Shown piece after piece: positions 53,671 through 61,890 of a DNA stretch of 64,000 nucleotides (position 1 is its first letter; the number at the start of each line of letters is the position of its first letter). Where the stretch lies: NCBI RefSeq assembly GCF_009688965.1, contig NZ_AP021875.1:4154001-4218000 (forward strand). Direction: 5' to 3'. Position numbers and translations under genes: made by a program. This stretch comes from Desulfosarcina widdelii. GTDB lineage: Bacteria > Desulfobacterota > Desulfobacteria > Desulfobacterales > Desulfosarcinaceae. Under the pieces are notes generated by a model that did not search any database, was not told the origin of the DNA, and saw nothing but the letters and a program-made list of their open reading frames with translations.

Positions 53671-54120
53671 ATGAAAAAAAGAGTCATCAAACTGTCGAGA
53701 ATGCTCCTGCGGGTCTTTAACAAATTCGCCCAAAACGAAAAAAAGCCGCGTCGCTTTGGTGTTGACGAACTGTTGCATCCGTCCGAGATTCACATGGTCA
53801 TGTTGATTGGAGACAATCCCGGGGGCCATGGGGCCGAGTTGGCCCGGATTGCCGGCGTCACCCGGGGCGCAGTCTCCCAAATCATTGCCAAGTTAGAAAA
53901 AAAGGGGATCGTTGAAAAAATCGATGATCCCGAAAACAGTTTAAAAAAGGTGCCAATCCTGACCAACAAGGGCAAGGTGGCCTACTACGCTCACGAGCAA
54001 TTCCATGAGGAGATGGACAAGGACCTCTATGATTATGTGGCCCGGTTGACGGAGGAGCAGGTGGCGGTCATCGAAAATTTTTTAAGGGGGCTGGAAAAAA
54101 TGGCGGATCGACACCGTTGA
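53671..54120 (+). CDS. MarR-family transcriptional regulator
   Basis: A 149-residue MarR regulator. The winged helix is GAELARIAGVTRGAVSQIIA followed by KLEKKGIVEKIDDPENSLKK. N- and C-terminal helices form the dimer interface. There are no cysteines or obvious metal ligands. Matched operator motifs flank the gene, one before itself and one before the methyltransferase, so these two are its likely targets. Inducer unknown. Confidence 0.92.
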   Translation: MKKRVIKLSRMLLRVFNKFAQNEKKPRRFGVDELLHPSEIHMVMLIGDNPGGHGAELARIAGVTRGAVSQIIAKLEKKGIVEKIDDPENSLKKVPILTNKGKVAYYAHEQFHEEMDKDLYDYVARLTEEQVAVIENFLRGLEKMADRHR

Positions 54121-54133
54121 TTTTTTTGCTCAT

Positions 54134-54151
54134 AATGTATAGTAACTAAAC
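54134..54151 (+). promoter_or_regulatory. MarR operator before the methyltransferase gene
   Basis: AATGTATAGTAACTAAAC, the inverted counterpart of the motif in the marR promoter (17 of 18 bases). Its centre TAGTAACTA is itself palindromic. It lies 19 bp before the methyltransferase ATG and just after the marR stop codon. Confidence 0.65.
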
Positions 54152-54170
54152 ATCAAAAAGGGATGAAAAA

Positions 54171-54713
54171 ATGAAGAGACTGTTTAACCCCCAATCGAAA
54201 ACCGGCTATCGCCTCATGGTCTGGACCTTTAGAATCATGGATCTTTTCGGAAAACCCGACCGGCGGTTGGAGGATTTCCGCCTTCAAACGGGAAACGTGG
54301 TGGTAGACTTTGGCTGTGGACCGGGCCGCTATATCCGCAAGGCAGCAGACCAGGTTGGGCCGAATGGCCACGTCTATGCGGCGGATATCCACCCCATGGC
54401 CATCGATCTGGTCAGGCAAAAAATCGACAAGTATCGCCTGGCCAATGTGACGCCGGTGCTGTTGGGCGACAAGCCGGGAACCATTCCGGATCGCAGCGCG
54501 GATGTCGTCTATGCCCTGGACATGTTCCACCAGGTCGATGATCCGGTAACCTTTTTGGAGGGAATTCATCGCATCGTTAAACCAAAAGGCGTGCTTTACC
54601 TGGAAGACGGACATCAGCCACGCAGCCAGAGTCTGGATAAAGTCCAACGCTCAAAACATTGGCGGGTCGCGCGGGAAAATGAACAGTGGATGGAATTAAG
54701 ACCCGCTGCTTAA
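54171..54713 (+). CDS. Class I SAM-dependent methyltransferase
   Basis: A 180-residue methyltransferase. The SAM loop is VVDFGCGPGRYIRKAADQVG; the acidic motif II is VYAADIHPMAIDLV; DVVYALDMFHQVDDPVTFLE is motif IV. It is of the UbiE/Methyltransf_11 type; the substrate (small molecule, lipid or arsenic-type) is unknown. A MarR-type operator precedes it. Its end overlaps the start of the next gene's frame by 28 nt. Confidence 0.88.
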   Translation: MKRLFNPQSKTGYRLMVWTFRIMDLFGKPDRRLEDFRLQTGNVVVDFGCGPGRYIRKAADQVGPNGHVYAADIHPMAIDLVRQKIDKYRLANVTPVLLGDKPGTIPDRSADVVYALDMFHQVDDPVTFLEGIHRIVKPKGVLYLEDGHQPRSQSLDKVQRSKHWRVARENEQWMELRPAA

Positions 54714-55990
54714 AAAACGTGACTATTGATGATGCGGAATTTAAAATTTCAAATATATACGTCGATAGAATACTAACGGATAAGTTATACACAATAGCGG
54801 CGTCTTTTCCCGCCGTTGTGATCAGCAGCGCACGTCAAGTCGGCAAGAGTAAACTGCTCCAGAACACGCTGGGAAAAAACGCTGAAATCGTTGTTTTCGA
54901 TCCTGCTATCGATATTGAGAATGCCCGCCAGGATCCAGAGCTTTTCCTGAACAACCATCCACCGCCACTCATTCTGGATGAAATTCAATATGCGCCGGAG
55001 TTGGTTGCCTCCATAAAGCGCCGTATTGATCGCGACCGTTCTCCCGGCCAGTATATCCTGACCGGTTCCCAGCAATGCGGCGTCATGAAATCCATGTCGG
55101 AAAGCCTGGCCGGACGGGCTGTTTTTTTGGATTTACACAGCTTCAGCCTTCCTGAAATCAACCGCCAAGGCCCCATAACGCCCTGGATGGCAAGATGGCT
55201 TCATTCACCTGAGGCTTTCCTTGCCGAACGTCAAACGCGCCACACCATGGCCACCACACTATACGAGCAACTGTGGCGGGGATTTTTGCCCGAAGCCCAA
55301 TTCCTGCCCGCCGACGTCATCCCCGATTTCTTGAATGCATACCAGCGAACCTATATTGAACGGGATGTCCGGCTTATCGCCGACGTGGCGGACTTCCAGC
55401 TTTTCGGCCGTTTCCTTCGACTAGCATGCGCATTGACCGCCCAAGAGGTCAATTACAGCCAATTGAGCCGGGAATTGGGGCTGACCCCACAGACCGCACA
55501 ACGTTGGATTGCCATCCTGAAATCCACGTTTCAGTGGTTCGAATTTCCAGCGTATTCCGGGAATATGATAAAAAGGGTAAGCAACAAACCCAAAGGCTAT
55601 ATCGCGGATGCCGGGCTTGCCTGCCAGGCCCAGGCGATTTACGCGCCGGCGGTGATTGGCGGGCATCCTCTTTGGGGGGCCTTGTTTGAAACCGCCGTGG
55701 CCTCCGAGTTGAAAAAACAGACCGCACTGCTAACCCCCAGACCCAATTTCTACCATTGGAGGGCGTACAGTGGCGCGGAAGTGGACATCCTATTGGAGTA
55801 TAACGGCATCCTTCATCCGATTGAAATAAATGCCAAGACCAACCCTTCCCGCCGCGACACCATGGGAGTATCCGCATTTCGTAAAAAGTACTCCAAATTA
55901 AAGATCGCCCCGGGTCTCGTTATTGCGCCCTGTGAGAATATGACCCGGTTGTCTGAATCCAACTATGCCGTGCCATGGAATCTGTTATAA
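54686..55990 (+). CDS. AAA ATPase with DUF4143 domain
   Basis: A 434-residue ATP-binding protein of the AAA_14/DUF4143 group. Walker A reads SSARQVGKSKLL and Walker B reads PLILDEIQY; sensor TGSQQ follows. The C-terminal DUF4143 part has YQRTYIERDVRLIADVADFQ, HPLWGALFETAVASELKKQ and a nuclease-like SGAEVDILLEYNG. The start is uncertain: GTG at 54686 (inside the methyltransferase end) or GTG at 54719, both with poor ribosome sites. These genes are often mobile; role unknown. Confidence 0.85.
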   Translation: MDGIKTRCLKNVTIDDAEFKISNIYVDRILTDKLYTIAASFPAVVISSARQVGKSKLLQNTLGKNAEIVVFDPAIDIENARQDPELFLNNHPPPLILDEIQYAPELVASIKRRIDRDRSPGQYILTGSQQCGVMKSMSESLAGRAVFLDLHSFSLPEINRQGPITPWMARWLHSPEAFLAERQTRHTMATTLYEQLWRGFLPEAQFLPADVIPDFLNAYQRTYIERDVRLIADVADFQLFGRFLRLACALTAQEVNYSQLSRELGLTPQTAQRWIAILKSTFQWFEFPAYSGNMIKRVSNKPKGYIADAGLACQAQAIYAPAVIGGHPLWGALFETAVASELKKQTALLTPRPNFYHWRAYSGAEVDILLEYNGILHPIEINAKTNPSRRDTMGVSAFRKKYSKLKIAPGLVIAPCENMTRLSESNYAVPWNLL

Positions 55991-56151
55991 ACGGCAACCT
56001 TGTTGCGGTTTATGATATGGACGATCAGTCCGATGCATGATTAAGACGTATGTAATTTGTGTGGCGGGCGGAGCCTGGAACATTTACGAACCGCGAAAAT
56101 GAAGAACGAGCGTACTTGCCTACCTCCGATGACAAATCTTGTCGAAACGCC

Positions 56152-56676
56152 CTAATTATCGAGATCGAATCCGTTTAAATATTCATCCAGGGCCGCCTTG
56201 GATTCCCCGTCAAGATGCGGACAATCATCCGAGCCTTTGGCGCCCTCGGCCAGCCTGAGGGCAAATACCATGCAGGTCGGTTGGCGGCATTCGCGGCAGT
56301 TGGTCCGGGGCAGATGTTTTAAAATTTCCACCACCTGGGGTCGATCAACCCCTTTATAGCGAGGCGTGATCGTTTCGCGGTTTTGCCAGGCGTCGTTGAT
56401 TTCACGGCGAATCCATTTGATAATTTTTTCGGCCTGCTCGCGGTCCTGCACCGCGTTGACCGTGATCTGATCGGACCGTACGGAGATCAGACGCCCCTGG
56501 GTGCGAAATGTAGCAGTGGGTGGATCTTTTATGTATTCGATGGCACCCAGCACCGCATTTACGTAAGGCAGGGCACAGCCCACATCCTGATTCAGCCGGG
56601 CAATGCCGTTGACGCTCATGGCGCCGGGCATGCAGTGATTGTTGACGATTTCCAGGCTAAAGGTCTTGAGCAGCAT
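56152..56676 (-). CDS. Fe-S cluster protein (CxxC-x4-C FeS domain)
   Basis: A 174-residue protein. The C-terminal part has CRECRQPTCMVFALRLAEGA with a further Cys (DDCP), the four-cysteine FeS domain found in corrinoid/Fe-S proteins and RnfB. The N-terminal ~110 residues (NGIARLNQDVGCALPYVNAV, VRSDQITVNAVQDREQAEKI) are family-specific. It is the only minus-strand gene in this part of the iron region and stands alone. Function unknown, probably electron transfer or corrinoid-related. Confidence 0.8.
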   Translation of the reverse strand: MLLKTFSLEIVNNHCMPGAMSVNGIARLNQDVGCALPYVNAVLGAIEYIKDPPTATFRTQGRLISVRSDQITVNAVQDREQAEKIIKWIRREINDAWQNRETITPRYKGVDRPQVVEILKHLPRTNCRECRQPTCMVFALRLAEGAKGSDDCPHLDGESKAALDEYLNGFDLDN

Positions 56677-56896
56677 TTTTTACTTTCCCGGACGAATTGG
56701 ATAGCATTTGCTATCACCTGCGGTGATATCCAAGCATTCTAATATGGATGCTTCTTTTTAAAAAGTTAGCATCGCGTATCCCAATATAATAATCTCAACC
56801 AGAGGCATTTTCCACCCCAGGTCACACGATTTATACCCGAATAAAAAAATTGATGCGCAGCACGGGCGAAAGCACTTCGCACATCGCAAAAAATAA

Positions 56897-56948
56897 TTGA
56901 CAGTCGGTCCAATGAAAGTTACGACCGATCAAGTTAGAATTTCCTAAC
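56897..56948 (+). promoter_or_regulatory. DtxR-type operator with upstream TTGACA
   Basis: TTGACA (56897-56902) is followed at 56933-56948 by GTTAGAATTTCCTAAC, with perfect GTTAG/CTAAC arms. It differs at two bases from the consensus shared with dtxR and feoA. The palindrome lies 14 nt before leader copy 4. Confidence 0.65.
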
Positions 56949-56961
56949 ATAAATATTTGGC

Positions 56962-57032
56962 CCTTACGACTTGCGACCAATTATCGATGCGCACGGCAGT
57001 GAAGGCGCAAGCGGATTCCCGTTGGGAAGGTC
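56962..57032 (+). promoter_or_regulatory. Structured leader, copy 4 (no terminator)
   Basis: CCTTACG (56962-56968), a TGCG/CGCA hairpin, then the invariant AGTGAAGGCG (56998-57007). Unlike the other copies no CGCC-T6 hairpin follows closely: the next strong structure is GGA-TTCCC-gtt-GGGAA-GG-TCC (57012-57032), and a GCGCC occurs only at 57071. The element precedes the O-methyltransferase by 221 nt. Confidence 0.65.
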
Positions 57033-57253
57033 CATTGCAACTTTTAGTGATTTGGCCGTCTACGCCAACAGCGCCTTCGAAACCCATTGATGGCTGGAAA
57101 TGACGCCGGAAACCAACCGGCGCAGAGCTTCGGCGGTGGTCCCCCGGCGCTTTCTGGCGGCGGTCGGCCAGGTATCCTGAGAATTGAACGTCCCCCCTTT
57201 CATCCAAGCCCTATGCCTATTTCCGGATGGGTAGAAACCGAAAGGAAACGCGC

Positions 57254-58279
57254 ATGAAAAAACTGCCCTCTACCGAAAACAGTTATGCCCCGTTGCATGA
57301 GATGGCTATGGCGCCCATTCGTTCCCGGATGCTGATGGCCGGCATCGAGATGGGCATCTTCGACGAACTGACCGGCTTCCGCCCTGCCGGAGAGATTGCC
57401 GAGGCCATCGACGCCCATAAAGACAATACCGAGCGCTTTCTCAATGCCCTGGTGACCATCGGGCTGGTGGATAAAAAAAATGGCCTGTATCGCAATCGGC
57501 CGGCGTTTTCCGAATTTCTCGTGAGACGTTCTCCAACCTACCTCGGCGAACTGCTGCAAATGATCGAGCACATGTGCCTGGAACCTTTGGACGGCCTTGT
57601 CGGTCTGGTTAAAGACGGCCCCTCTTCGACAACCGGCCAAAACGACTTTGCCTCGGCGGAACTCTGGGCCAGGGCGACCCGGTACTCCGCCGCCTGGGTA
57701 ACCGGAGGAGCCGGGTCTCTAATGGCAGGGATCGTCGGCGAATTGCCTGAGTTTAAAGGTTTTCGCCGGTTGCTGGACCTGGGCGGCGGACACGGCATGT
57801 TCGCGCTCTATTTTGTCGACGCCCATCCGAGTATGACCGGCGTTATTTTCGACCGGTCTGCGGTGGTTGCCGTAGCCGAGGAATTCATCCGGGAATATGG
57901 CATGCAAGAAAGGTTGTCGGTGCTGGCCGGAGATTATCTCACCGACGATATCGGAGAAAATTACGATTTTATTTGGGCCTGTTCCACCCTGAATTTTGCC
58001 CGCCATGATCTCGACGCCCTGTTCGCCAAAGTTAAACGGGCGTTGAATCCCGGCGGCGTCTTTGCTGCTTTACAGGATGGGATGACCCATGATCAGACCC
58101 GGCCCGCTGTCATGCTGGGACATCTGGGGGACTCCATGCGAGAGGATCGGGATCTTTCCTTCGAACAGGGACAAATCGGCGATGCCATGCTGCGCTGCGG
58201 ATTCCGTTCGGTCCGGTCCCGGACGGTGCGCACCCCCATGGGAGAACTGGATCTGGATATCGCCCGTAAGGATCGGTAG
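57254..58279 (+). CDS. O-methyltransferase-family protein with N-terminal dimerisation domain
   Basis: A 341-residue SAM methyltransferase of the plant/bacterial O-methyltransferase type. An N-terminal winged-helix dimerisation domain (GIFDELTGFRPAGEIAEAID) precedes the SAM motif LLDLGGGHGMFALYFVDAHP and VIFDRSAVVAVAEEF. ATG 57254 follows AAAGGA. Such enzymes act on small aromatic or tetrapyrrole-like molecules; none can be assigned. Its promoter region carries the DtxR-type site and RNA leader of the iron region, suggesting metal-dependent expression. Confidence 0.85.
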   Translation: MKKLPSTENSYAPLHEMAMAPIRSRMLMAGIEMGIFDELTGFRPAGEIAEAIDAHKDNTERFLNALVTIGLVDKKNGLYRNRPAFSEFLVRRSPTYLGELLQMIEHMCLEPLDGLVGLVKDGPSSTTGQNDFASAELWARATRYSAAWVTGGAGSLMAGIVGELPEFKGFRRLLDLGGGHGMFALYFVDAHPSMTGVIFDRSAVVAVAEEFIREYGMQERLSVLAGDYLTDDIGENYDFIWACSTLNFARHDLDALFAKVKRALNPGGVFAALQDGMTHDQTRPAVMLGHLGDSMREDRDLSFEQGQIGDAMLRCGFRSVRSRTVRTPMGELDLDIARKDR

Positions 58280-58349
58280 CGATGCGTTGCAGGATCGCAA
58301 CCCGCCAAGCCATTTATTCTCACGGCCGGGTCTTTTATGCAAAAACAGG

Positions 58350-58508
58350 TTGACAAATAAAGAAAATCTAGTGTACGAAACTCCTAAATGAAATAGATAA
58401 CTCTATCTTAATTTAAGTGGTCTTACGACTGGCGGCCGGCAACCGGCGCGTCGAGAAGTGAAGGCGTATCAGAATTTTCCAAATGGCGAATTCGATGCGC
58501 CTTTTTTT
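58350..58508 (+). promoter_or_regulatory. Promoter and structured leader with terminator, copy 5
   Basis: TTGACA (58350-58355); a palindrome AGATA-ACTC-TATCT (58395-58408) whose right half CTATCTTAA also occurs in the feoA site. Then TCTTACG (58421-58427), a GCCGG/CCGGC hairpin, AGTGAAGGCG (58457-58466), and a terminator GGCG/CGCC with inner ATC/GAT and GAATT/AATTC, ending in seven T (58502-58508). No gene follows directly; two further terminator units come before the porin, so it could also be a free small RNA. Confidence 0.72.
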
Positions 58509-58603
58509 GTGGGTTTCAGTTGTGAACCAAAAAAGGAAACAAGAAACTGTGAATGCTTTTCTTTTTAAACGCTTTTCGCCTTGTTGCCGAAAATTGGTTT
58601 TTC

Positions 58604-58742
58604 TTGACATCAAAACCGGTATATTTTATCTGACGTTCATTATTGGCAGGACGAAACTGCCAGCATCAAAAAAATGGTCAGTATCCAAATTCAGCCAGGA
58701 AGGCCAATTGAATCGTAATTCATTGCCGACCTGGCTTTTTTT
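58604..58742 (+). promoter_or_regulatory. Second leader/small-RNA unit before the porin
   Basis: TTGACA (58604-58609) with TATCTG 17 nt on, then a GGCAG/CTGCC hairpin (58645-58661). A strong terminator follows: AGCCAGG (58693-58699) pairs with CCTGGCT (58730-58736), with inner GGCCAATTGAAT/ATTCATTGCC, then a T-run. It lacks TCTTACG and AGTGAAGGCG, so it is a different RNA from copies 1-5. No convincing gene lies inside. Confidence 0.6.
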
Positions 58743-58775
58743 GTTTGCCAAAATACAACCGCAAAAATTGTTATC

Positions 58776-58842
58776 GTTAGAAGCTTAATCGGCCACGAAG
58801 GTTCTTTGTCCCAGGCAGGGAGCGGATCTCGTGGCCTTTTTT
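58776..58842 (+). promoter_or_regulatory. Third leader/small-RNA unit before the porin
   Basis: GTTAGAAGCTTAATC (58776-58790) carries one perfect half of the DtxR-type site. GGCCACGA (58791-58798) pairs with TCGTGGCC (58829-58836) over a 30-nt loop, followed by six T. This terminator stands 119 nt before the porin ATG, so the porin needs read-through or a promoter in the gap. Confidence 0.6.
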
Positions 58843-58961
58843 GTTTAGAAAGGAGGTATCTGAACCGTACGAGTTATCAAACAGGAACCGCTGTATGCAA
58901 CAAGCCGACAGCAAAAAACACAGCTAAAATTACCCCAAAATACGTGTTACAAAGGAGAAAA

Positions 58962-60080
58962 ATGATGAAAAGAGCAATGACCGTTCTCGCCTGCCTGGCC
59001 CTGTGCTGGACATTTTTTATTACCCCAGTACATGCCGAAGAAACGCTGTCCAACCATGAGTTGTCCATGCGGATCGAACAGCTGGAAAAGAAACTGGGCA
59101 AAGAAGGCGGCATTCTCCCAGACAAATGGAGTGAACGCATCGCCCTGAGCGGCCTCATCGAGGTGGAAGCCGGCTATACCAGCGCGGACTATGCTGACGG
59201 AAGCAGCGACGACGGAAGCGACATTGCCGTATCCGCCGTGGAACTGGGCGTCAATGCCGACATCGTCAAACATGTTTTCGGACACGTCCTGTTTAAGTAC
59301 GAAGACGACGAAGATGTATTTGTTGACGAAGCTACCATTACAATCAGCGGTGAAGACGTGGTGCCCGCTTATCTGACGGCCGGAAAGATGTATGTCCCCT
59401 TCGGCAACTTCGAGACCCACATGATCTCTGATCCCCTGACGCTGGAAATCGCAGAGACCCGTGAATCCGCCATCCAGGTGGGCGTGGAGACCGGCGGATT
59501 ATACGGCTCGGCCTTCATCTTCAATGGCGATGTGGACGAAGCGGGCGAAGACGACGATCATATCGACAACTTCGGAGCCAATGCGGGCTATGCCATGGAG
59601 AGCGACACCTTCACCCTTGACGCCGGGATCAGCTACGTCAACAACCTGATCGACGCCGACGGATGGGGGGACATCATCGATGAGAGCGGCTTGGCGCTCA
59701 ACGATTATGTGGGCGGGATGGGTGTCTATGCCATCGTCGGCTTTGGTCCGTTCACCTTAATTGGCGAATATATTACCGCCCTGGACGAAATCGAGTGGCT
59801 TGACGAGAATGGTGACTTGGACCACCGCCAGGATGAAATTTCCGCCTGGAACCTGGAAGTCGGCTATGCCTTTGCCATTGCTGAAAAGGAGGCCACCGTA
59901 GCCGTAGCCCTGCAGGGAACTGACGAAGCCGAAAATATGCTGCCCGAAACTCGCTACCTGGGTTCCTTCGGCATCGGCATCTTCGAAAGCACCTCCCTGG
60001 CCTTCGAATACGCTCACGACGAATATGAAAACGATGACGAGGCAGACGCCTTCACCGCGCAATTGGCCATAGAATTCTAG
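58962..60080 (+). CDS. LbtU-like outer-membrane porin
   Basis: A 372-residue outer-membrane protein. A signal peptide ends HAE (residue ~25), followed by a short coiled coil (LSMRIEQLEKKLG) and a beta-barrel with alternating hydrophobic strands, ending in the typical terminal phenylalanine (AIEF). It is very acidic (EDDEDVF, DEAGEDDDHID). It matches the LbtU siderophore-porin family pattern. AAAGGAG precedes ATG 58962. The iron-region regulatory elements upstream support a role in metal uptake. Confidence 0.82.
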   Translation: MMKRAMTVLACLALCWTFFITPVHAEETLSNHELSMRIEQLEKKLGKEGGILPDKWSERIALSGLIEVEAGYTSADYADGSSDDGSDIAVSAVELGVNADIVKHVFGHVLFKYEDDEDVFVDEATITISGEDVVPAYLTAGKMYVPFGNFETHMISDPLTLEIAETRESAIQVGVETGGLYGSAFIFNGDVDEAGEDDDHIDNFGANAGYAMESDTFTLDAGISYVNNLIDADGWGDIIDESGLALNDYVGGMGVYAIVGFGPFTLIGEYITALDEIEWLDENGDLDHRQDEISAWNLEVGYAFAIAEKEATVAVALQGTDEAENMLPETRYLGSFGIGIFESTSLAFEYAHDEYENDDEADAFTAQLAIEF

Positions 60081-60134
60081 CCGGTTTGCGTGCGTGGACG
60101 TTCGCCCAACGTTTTACAGCAATCGGTGGTTTCC

Positions 60135-60162
60135 GGAGCCGGGGGAATTTTCTCCCGGCTCC
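60135..60162 (+). terminator. Intrinsic terminator after the porin gene
   Basis: GGAGCCGGG (60135-60143) pairs with CCCGGCTCC (60154-60162), with further weak pairing inside. The following GTCATTTCAACTTTT is T-rich but not a clean U-tract. It lies 54 nt after the porin stop. Confidence 0.6.
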
Positions 60163-60265
60163 GTCATTTCAACTTTTGACCATGGCCAGGCCCTTTGTTA
60201 TAGTGTGCGCCTGTCTTCAGCGAAGGCTAGGATTGTCTTGGATCCAATGCAGGGGCGGCAAAAGG

Positions 60266-60901
60266 GTGGGGTGGTTTTTCAACAAAGCAGCATGGCTCGG
60301 CTGGATATGCATCGCCTTCAGCATGGCGGTGGGTGTCTCGTTGCCGCTGTTGTCGAAAGCGTATGCCCATCCGCATGTCTTCATCGTCCAGCGACTGAAC
60401 CTGGTTTTCGACGAAAAAGGTCTGGCCGGAATCAAAGTCCGCTGGAAAATGGACGACATGTTCGCCAGCATGATTGCAGAAGACCACGACCAAAACCGCA
60501 ACGGCACTCTGGAGCCCGAGGAGGTTGAGTCGGTCAAGGAGAACGCCTTTATCTTTATCAAGGAATTCAATTTTTTCACCTTTATCAAAATCGACAACCG
60601 ACCGTTCCAGATCAAATTCATTCGCGATTTCAATGCCACCCTGGAAAACGGAAGACTGGTCTACGAATTTCTCATCCCCTGCCATGTGACAGCTGCGGAT
60701 TCCTATAAAAAGGTGAGTGTGGCCAGCTACGACCCGTCTTATTACACCGCTATTTTCTTCGCCAAGAAAAATCCAATTTCCCTGACAACGGCAGATGCCT
60801 TTGAACTCAAAACGGCCATTCGGGAAGACCCGGACACGAAAATTTATTTCGACCTGATCCATCCCTGGACGCTTTTCATGGAGTTTCGGAAAAAAGCATG
60901 A
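60266..60901 (+). CDS. DUF1007 family protein
   Basis: A DUF1007 protein, about 211 residues from a GTG at 60266. An N-terminal membrane/signal segment (WICIAFSMAVGVSLPLLSKA) ends in YAHPHVF, the family hallmark, followed by an Asp/Asn-rich EF-hand-like DHDQNRNGTLEPEE that may bind Ca2+. The start is uncertain; the frame runs further upstream. Its stop overlaps the next ATG by 4 nt, typical of DUF1007-NicO pairs. Role: probably periplasmic partner of the metal permease. Confidence 0.82.
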   Translation: MGWFFNKAAWLGWICIAFSMAVGVSLPLLSKAYAHPHVFIVQRLNLVFDEKGLAGIKVRWKMDDMFASMIAEDHDQNRNGTLEPEEVESVKENAFIFIKEFNFFTFIKIDNRPFQIKFIRDFNATLENGRLVYEFLIPCHVTAADSYKKVSVASYDPSYYTAIFFAKKNPISLTTADAFELKTAIREDPDTKIYFDLIHPWTLFMEFRKKA

Positions 60902-61803
60902 AACGGCTTTTACCCGTGGCAATCATTTTCATACTGCTACTGCCCTGGATCGGACCGGCCGGGGCCGGCAACCCGTTTACGTCCAAACCGGGATCCCGGT
61001 ACGTCTCACCCGAACCGCCCATACAAAGCCCCTTTGTCATGAAAATCGTTGTTTGGCAGCATCGGCTGCAACAGACCCTGTCGGACCTTATCCGCGAATT
61101 TAAAAGCGATGAGCGCTTCGTGCCACTGATCGCGTTAATAGGACTGGCCTTTGCTTACGGCGTCATCCATGCCTCCGGTCCCGGCCACGGCAAGGTGGTG
61201 GCCATGTCCTACGTGCTGTCCCATCGCCCCTCGATCTTGGGAGGCGTGATCTTTGCCCTGTGCATCGCCATGATCCATGGCGTCTCGGGCATCGTGGGCG
61301 TTATCGGACTGCGGTATGTCATCCAACGCAGTGTCGGCCAGACGCTGGGCTCGGTTACCGAAATTACCCAGATGGTCAGCTTTGGATTGATCGCCATCCT
61401 GGGGTTGAGAATTCTGGTGAAACATACCGCCGCCCTGTTTTTTAGAAAAAATTCCCCGCCGGAAAAAAAACCGCAAGCGATAGCGGGGAAAAGCGTCTGG
61501 CCCTGGGCGATTGCCGTCGGAGTGGTGCCCTGCCCGGCAGTGGTGATGGTCATGCTGTTCTGCATGTCCATGGATGGACTGCTTCTGGGCCTGCTGCTGG
61601 CGCTATGCATCGCCCTGGGAATGGGCACAACCATTTCCCTGGTGGTAACCACCGCCGTTCTTGGAAAAACCGGGGTGTTGCGTGCGGTATCCGAAAAACG
61701 GTTCGAAACGGTAGAAACCGTAATCGGCATGCTCTCGGGAGCGGCCATTGTTGTCTTCGGAGCCCTGTTCTGCATCCCCGCGATTCATCGCGTTTTTTAT
61801 TGA
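60898..61803 (+). CDS. NicO-family nickel/cobalt transporter
   Basis: A 301-residue membrane protein of the NicO/RcnA type. After a signal-like helix it has the motif GVIHASGPGHGKVVAMSYVL, a second histidine-bearing helix AMIHGVSGIVGVIGL, and WAIAVGVVPCPAVVMVMLF. About six to seven membrane segments. Members import or export Ni2+ or Co2+. Coupled to DUF1007. It ends the plus-strand metal region. Confidence 0.88.
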   Translation: MKRLLPVAIIFILLLPWIGPAGAGNPFTSKPGSRYVSPEPPIQSPFVMKIVVWQHRLQQTLSDLIREFKSDERFVPLIALIGLAFAYGVIHASGPGHGKVVAMSYVLSHRPSILGGVIFALCIAMIHGVSGIVGVIGLRYVIQRSVGQTLGSVTEITQMVSFGLIAILGLRILVKHTAALFFRKNSPPEKKPQAIAGKSVWPWAIAVGVVPCPAVVMVMLFCMSMDGLLLGLLLALCIALGMGTTISLVVTTAVLGKTGVLRAVSEKRFETVETVIGMLSGAAIVVFGALFCIPAIHRVFY

Positions 61804-61890
61804 TCGATGGAGATGGCTTTGGGTGAATCTGTCAAACAGTCGGGGGGGTAAGGTGGGTTTTGGCGACAGGCAGAATGGGAAACGACGGGG

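Larger units (their letters stand above)
56677..57253. other. Long regulatory intergenic region before the O-methyltransferase gene
   Basis: 577 bases between the divergent Fe-S and O-methyltransferase genes. It holds no convincing gene. It contains a TTGACA, a DtxR-type palindrome and leader copy 4, described separately; the last 220 bases before the ATG show one GGA-TTCCC/GGGAA-TCC hairpin and a closing GCGCC at 57071-57075. Confidence 0.6.

Noticed and set aside
54686-55990. DUF4143 AAA ATPase as part of a toxin-antitoxin or defence island
   Set aside because: No partner toxin, antitoxin or nuclease gene is beside it; its neighbours are a methyltransferase and an Fe-S protein.
58483-58788. 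A 101-codon plus-strand frame before the porin
   Set aside because: It runs through two terminator hairpins and promoters and has no conserved feature; regulatory RNA explains the sequence better.
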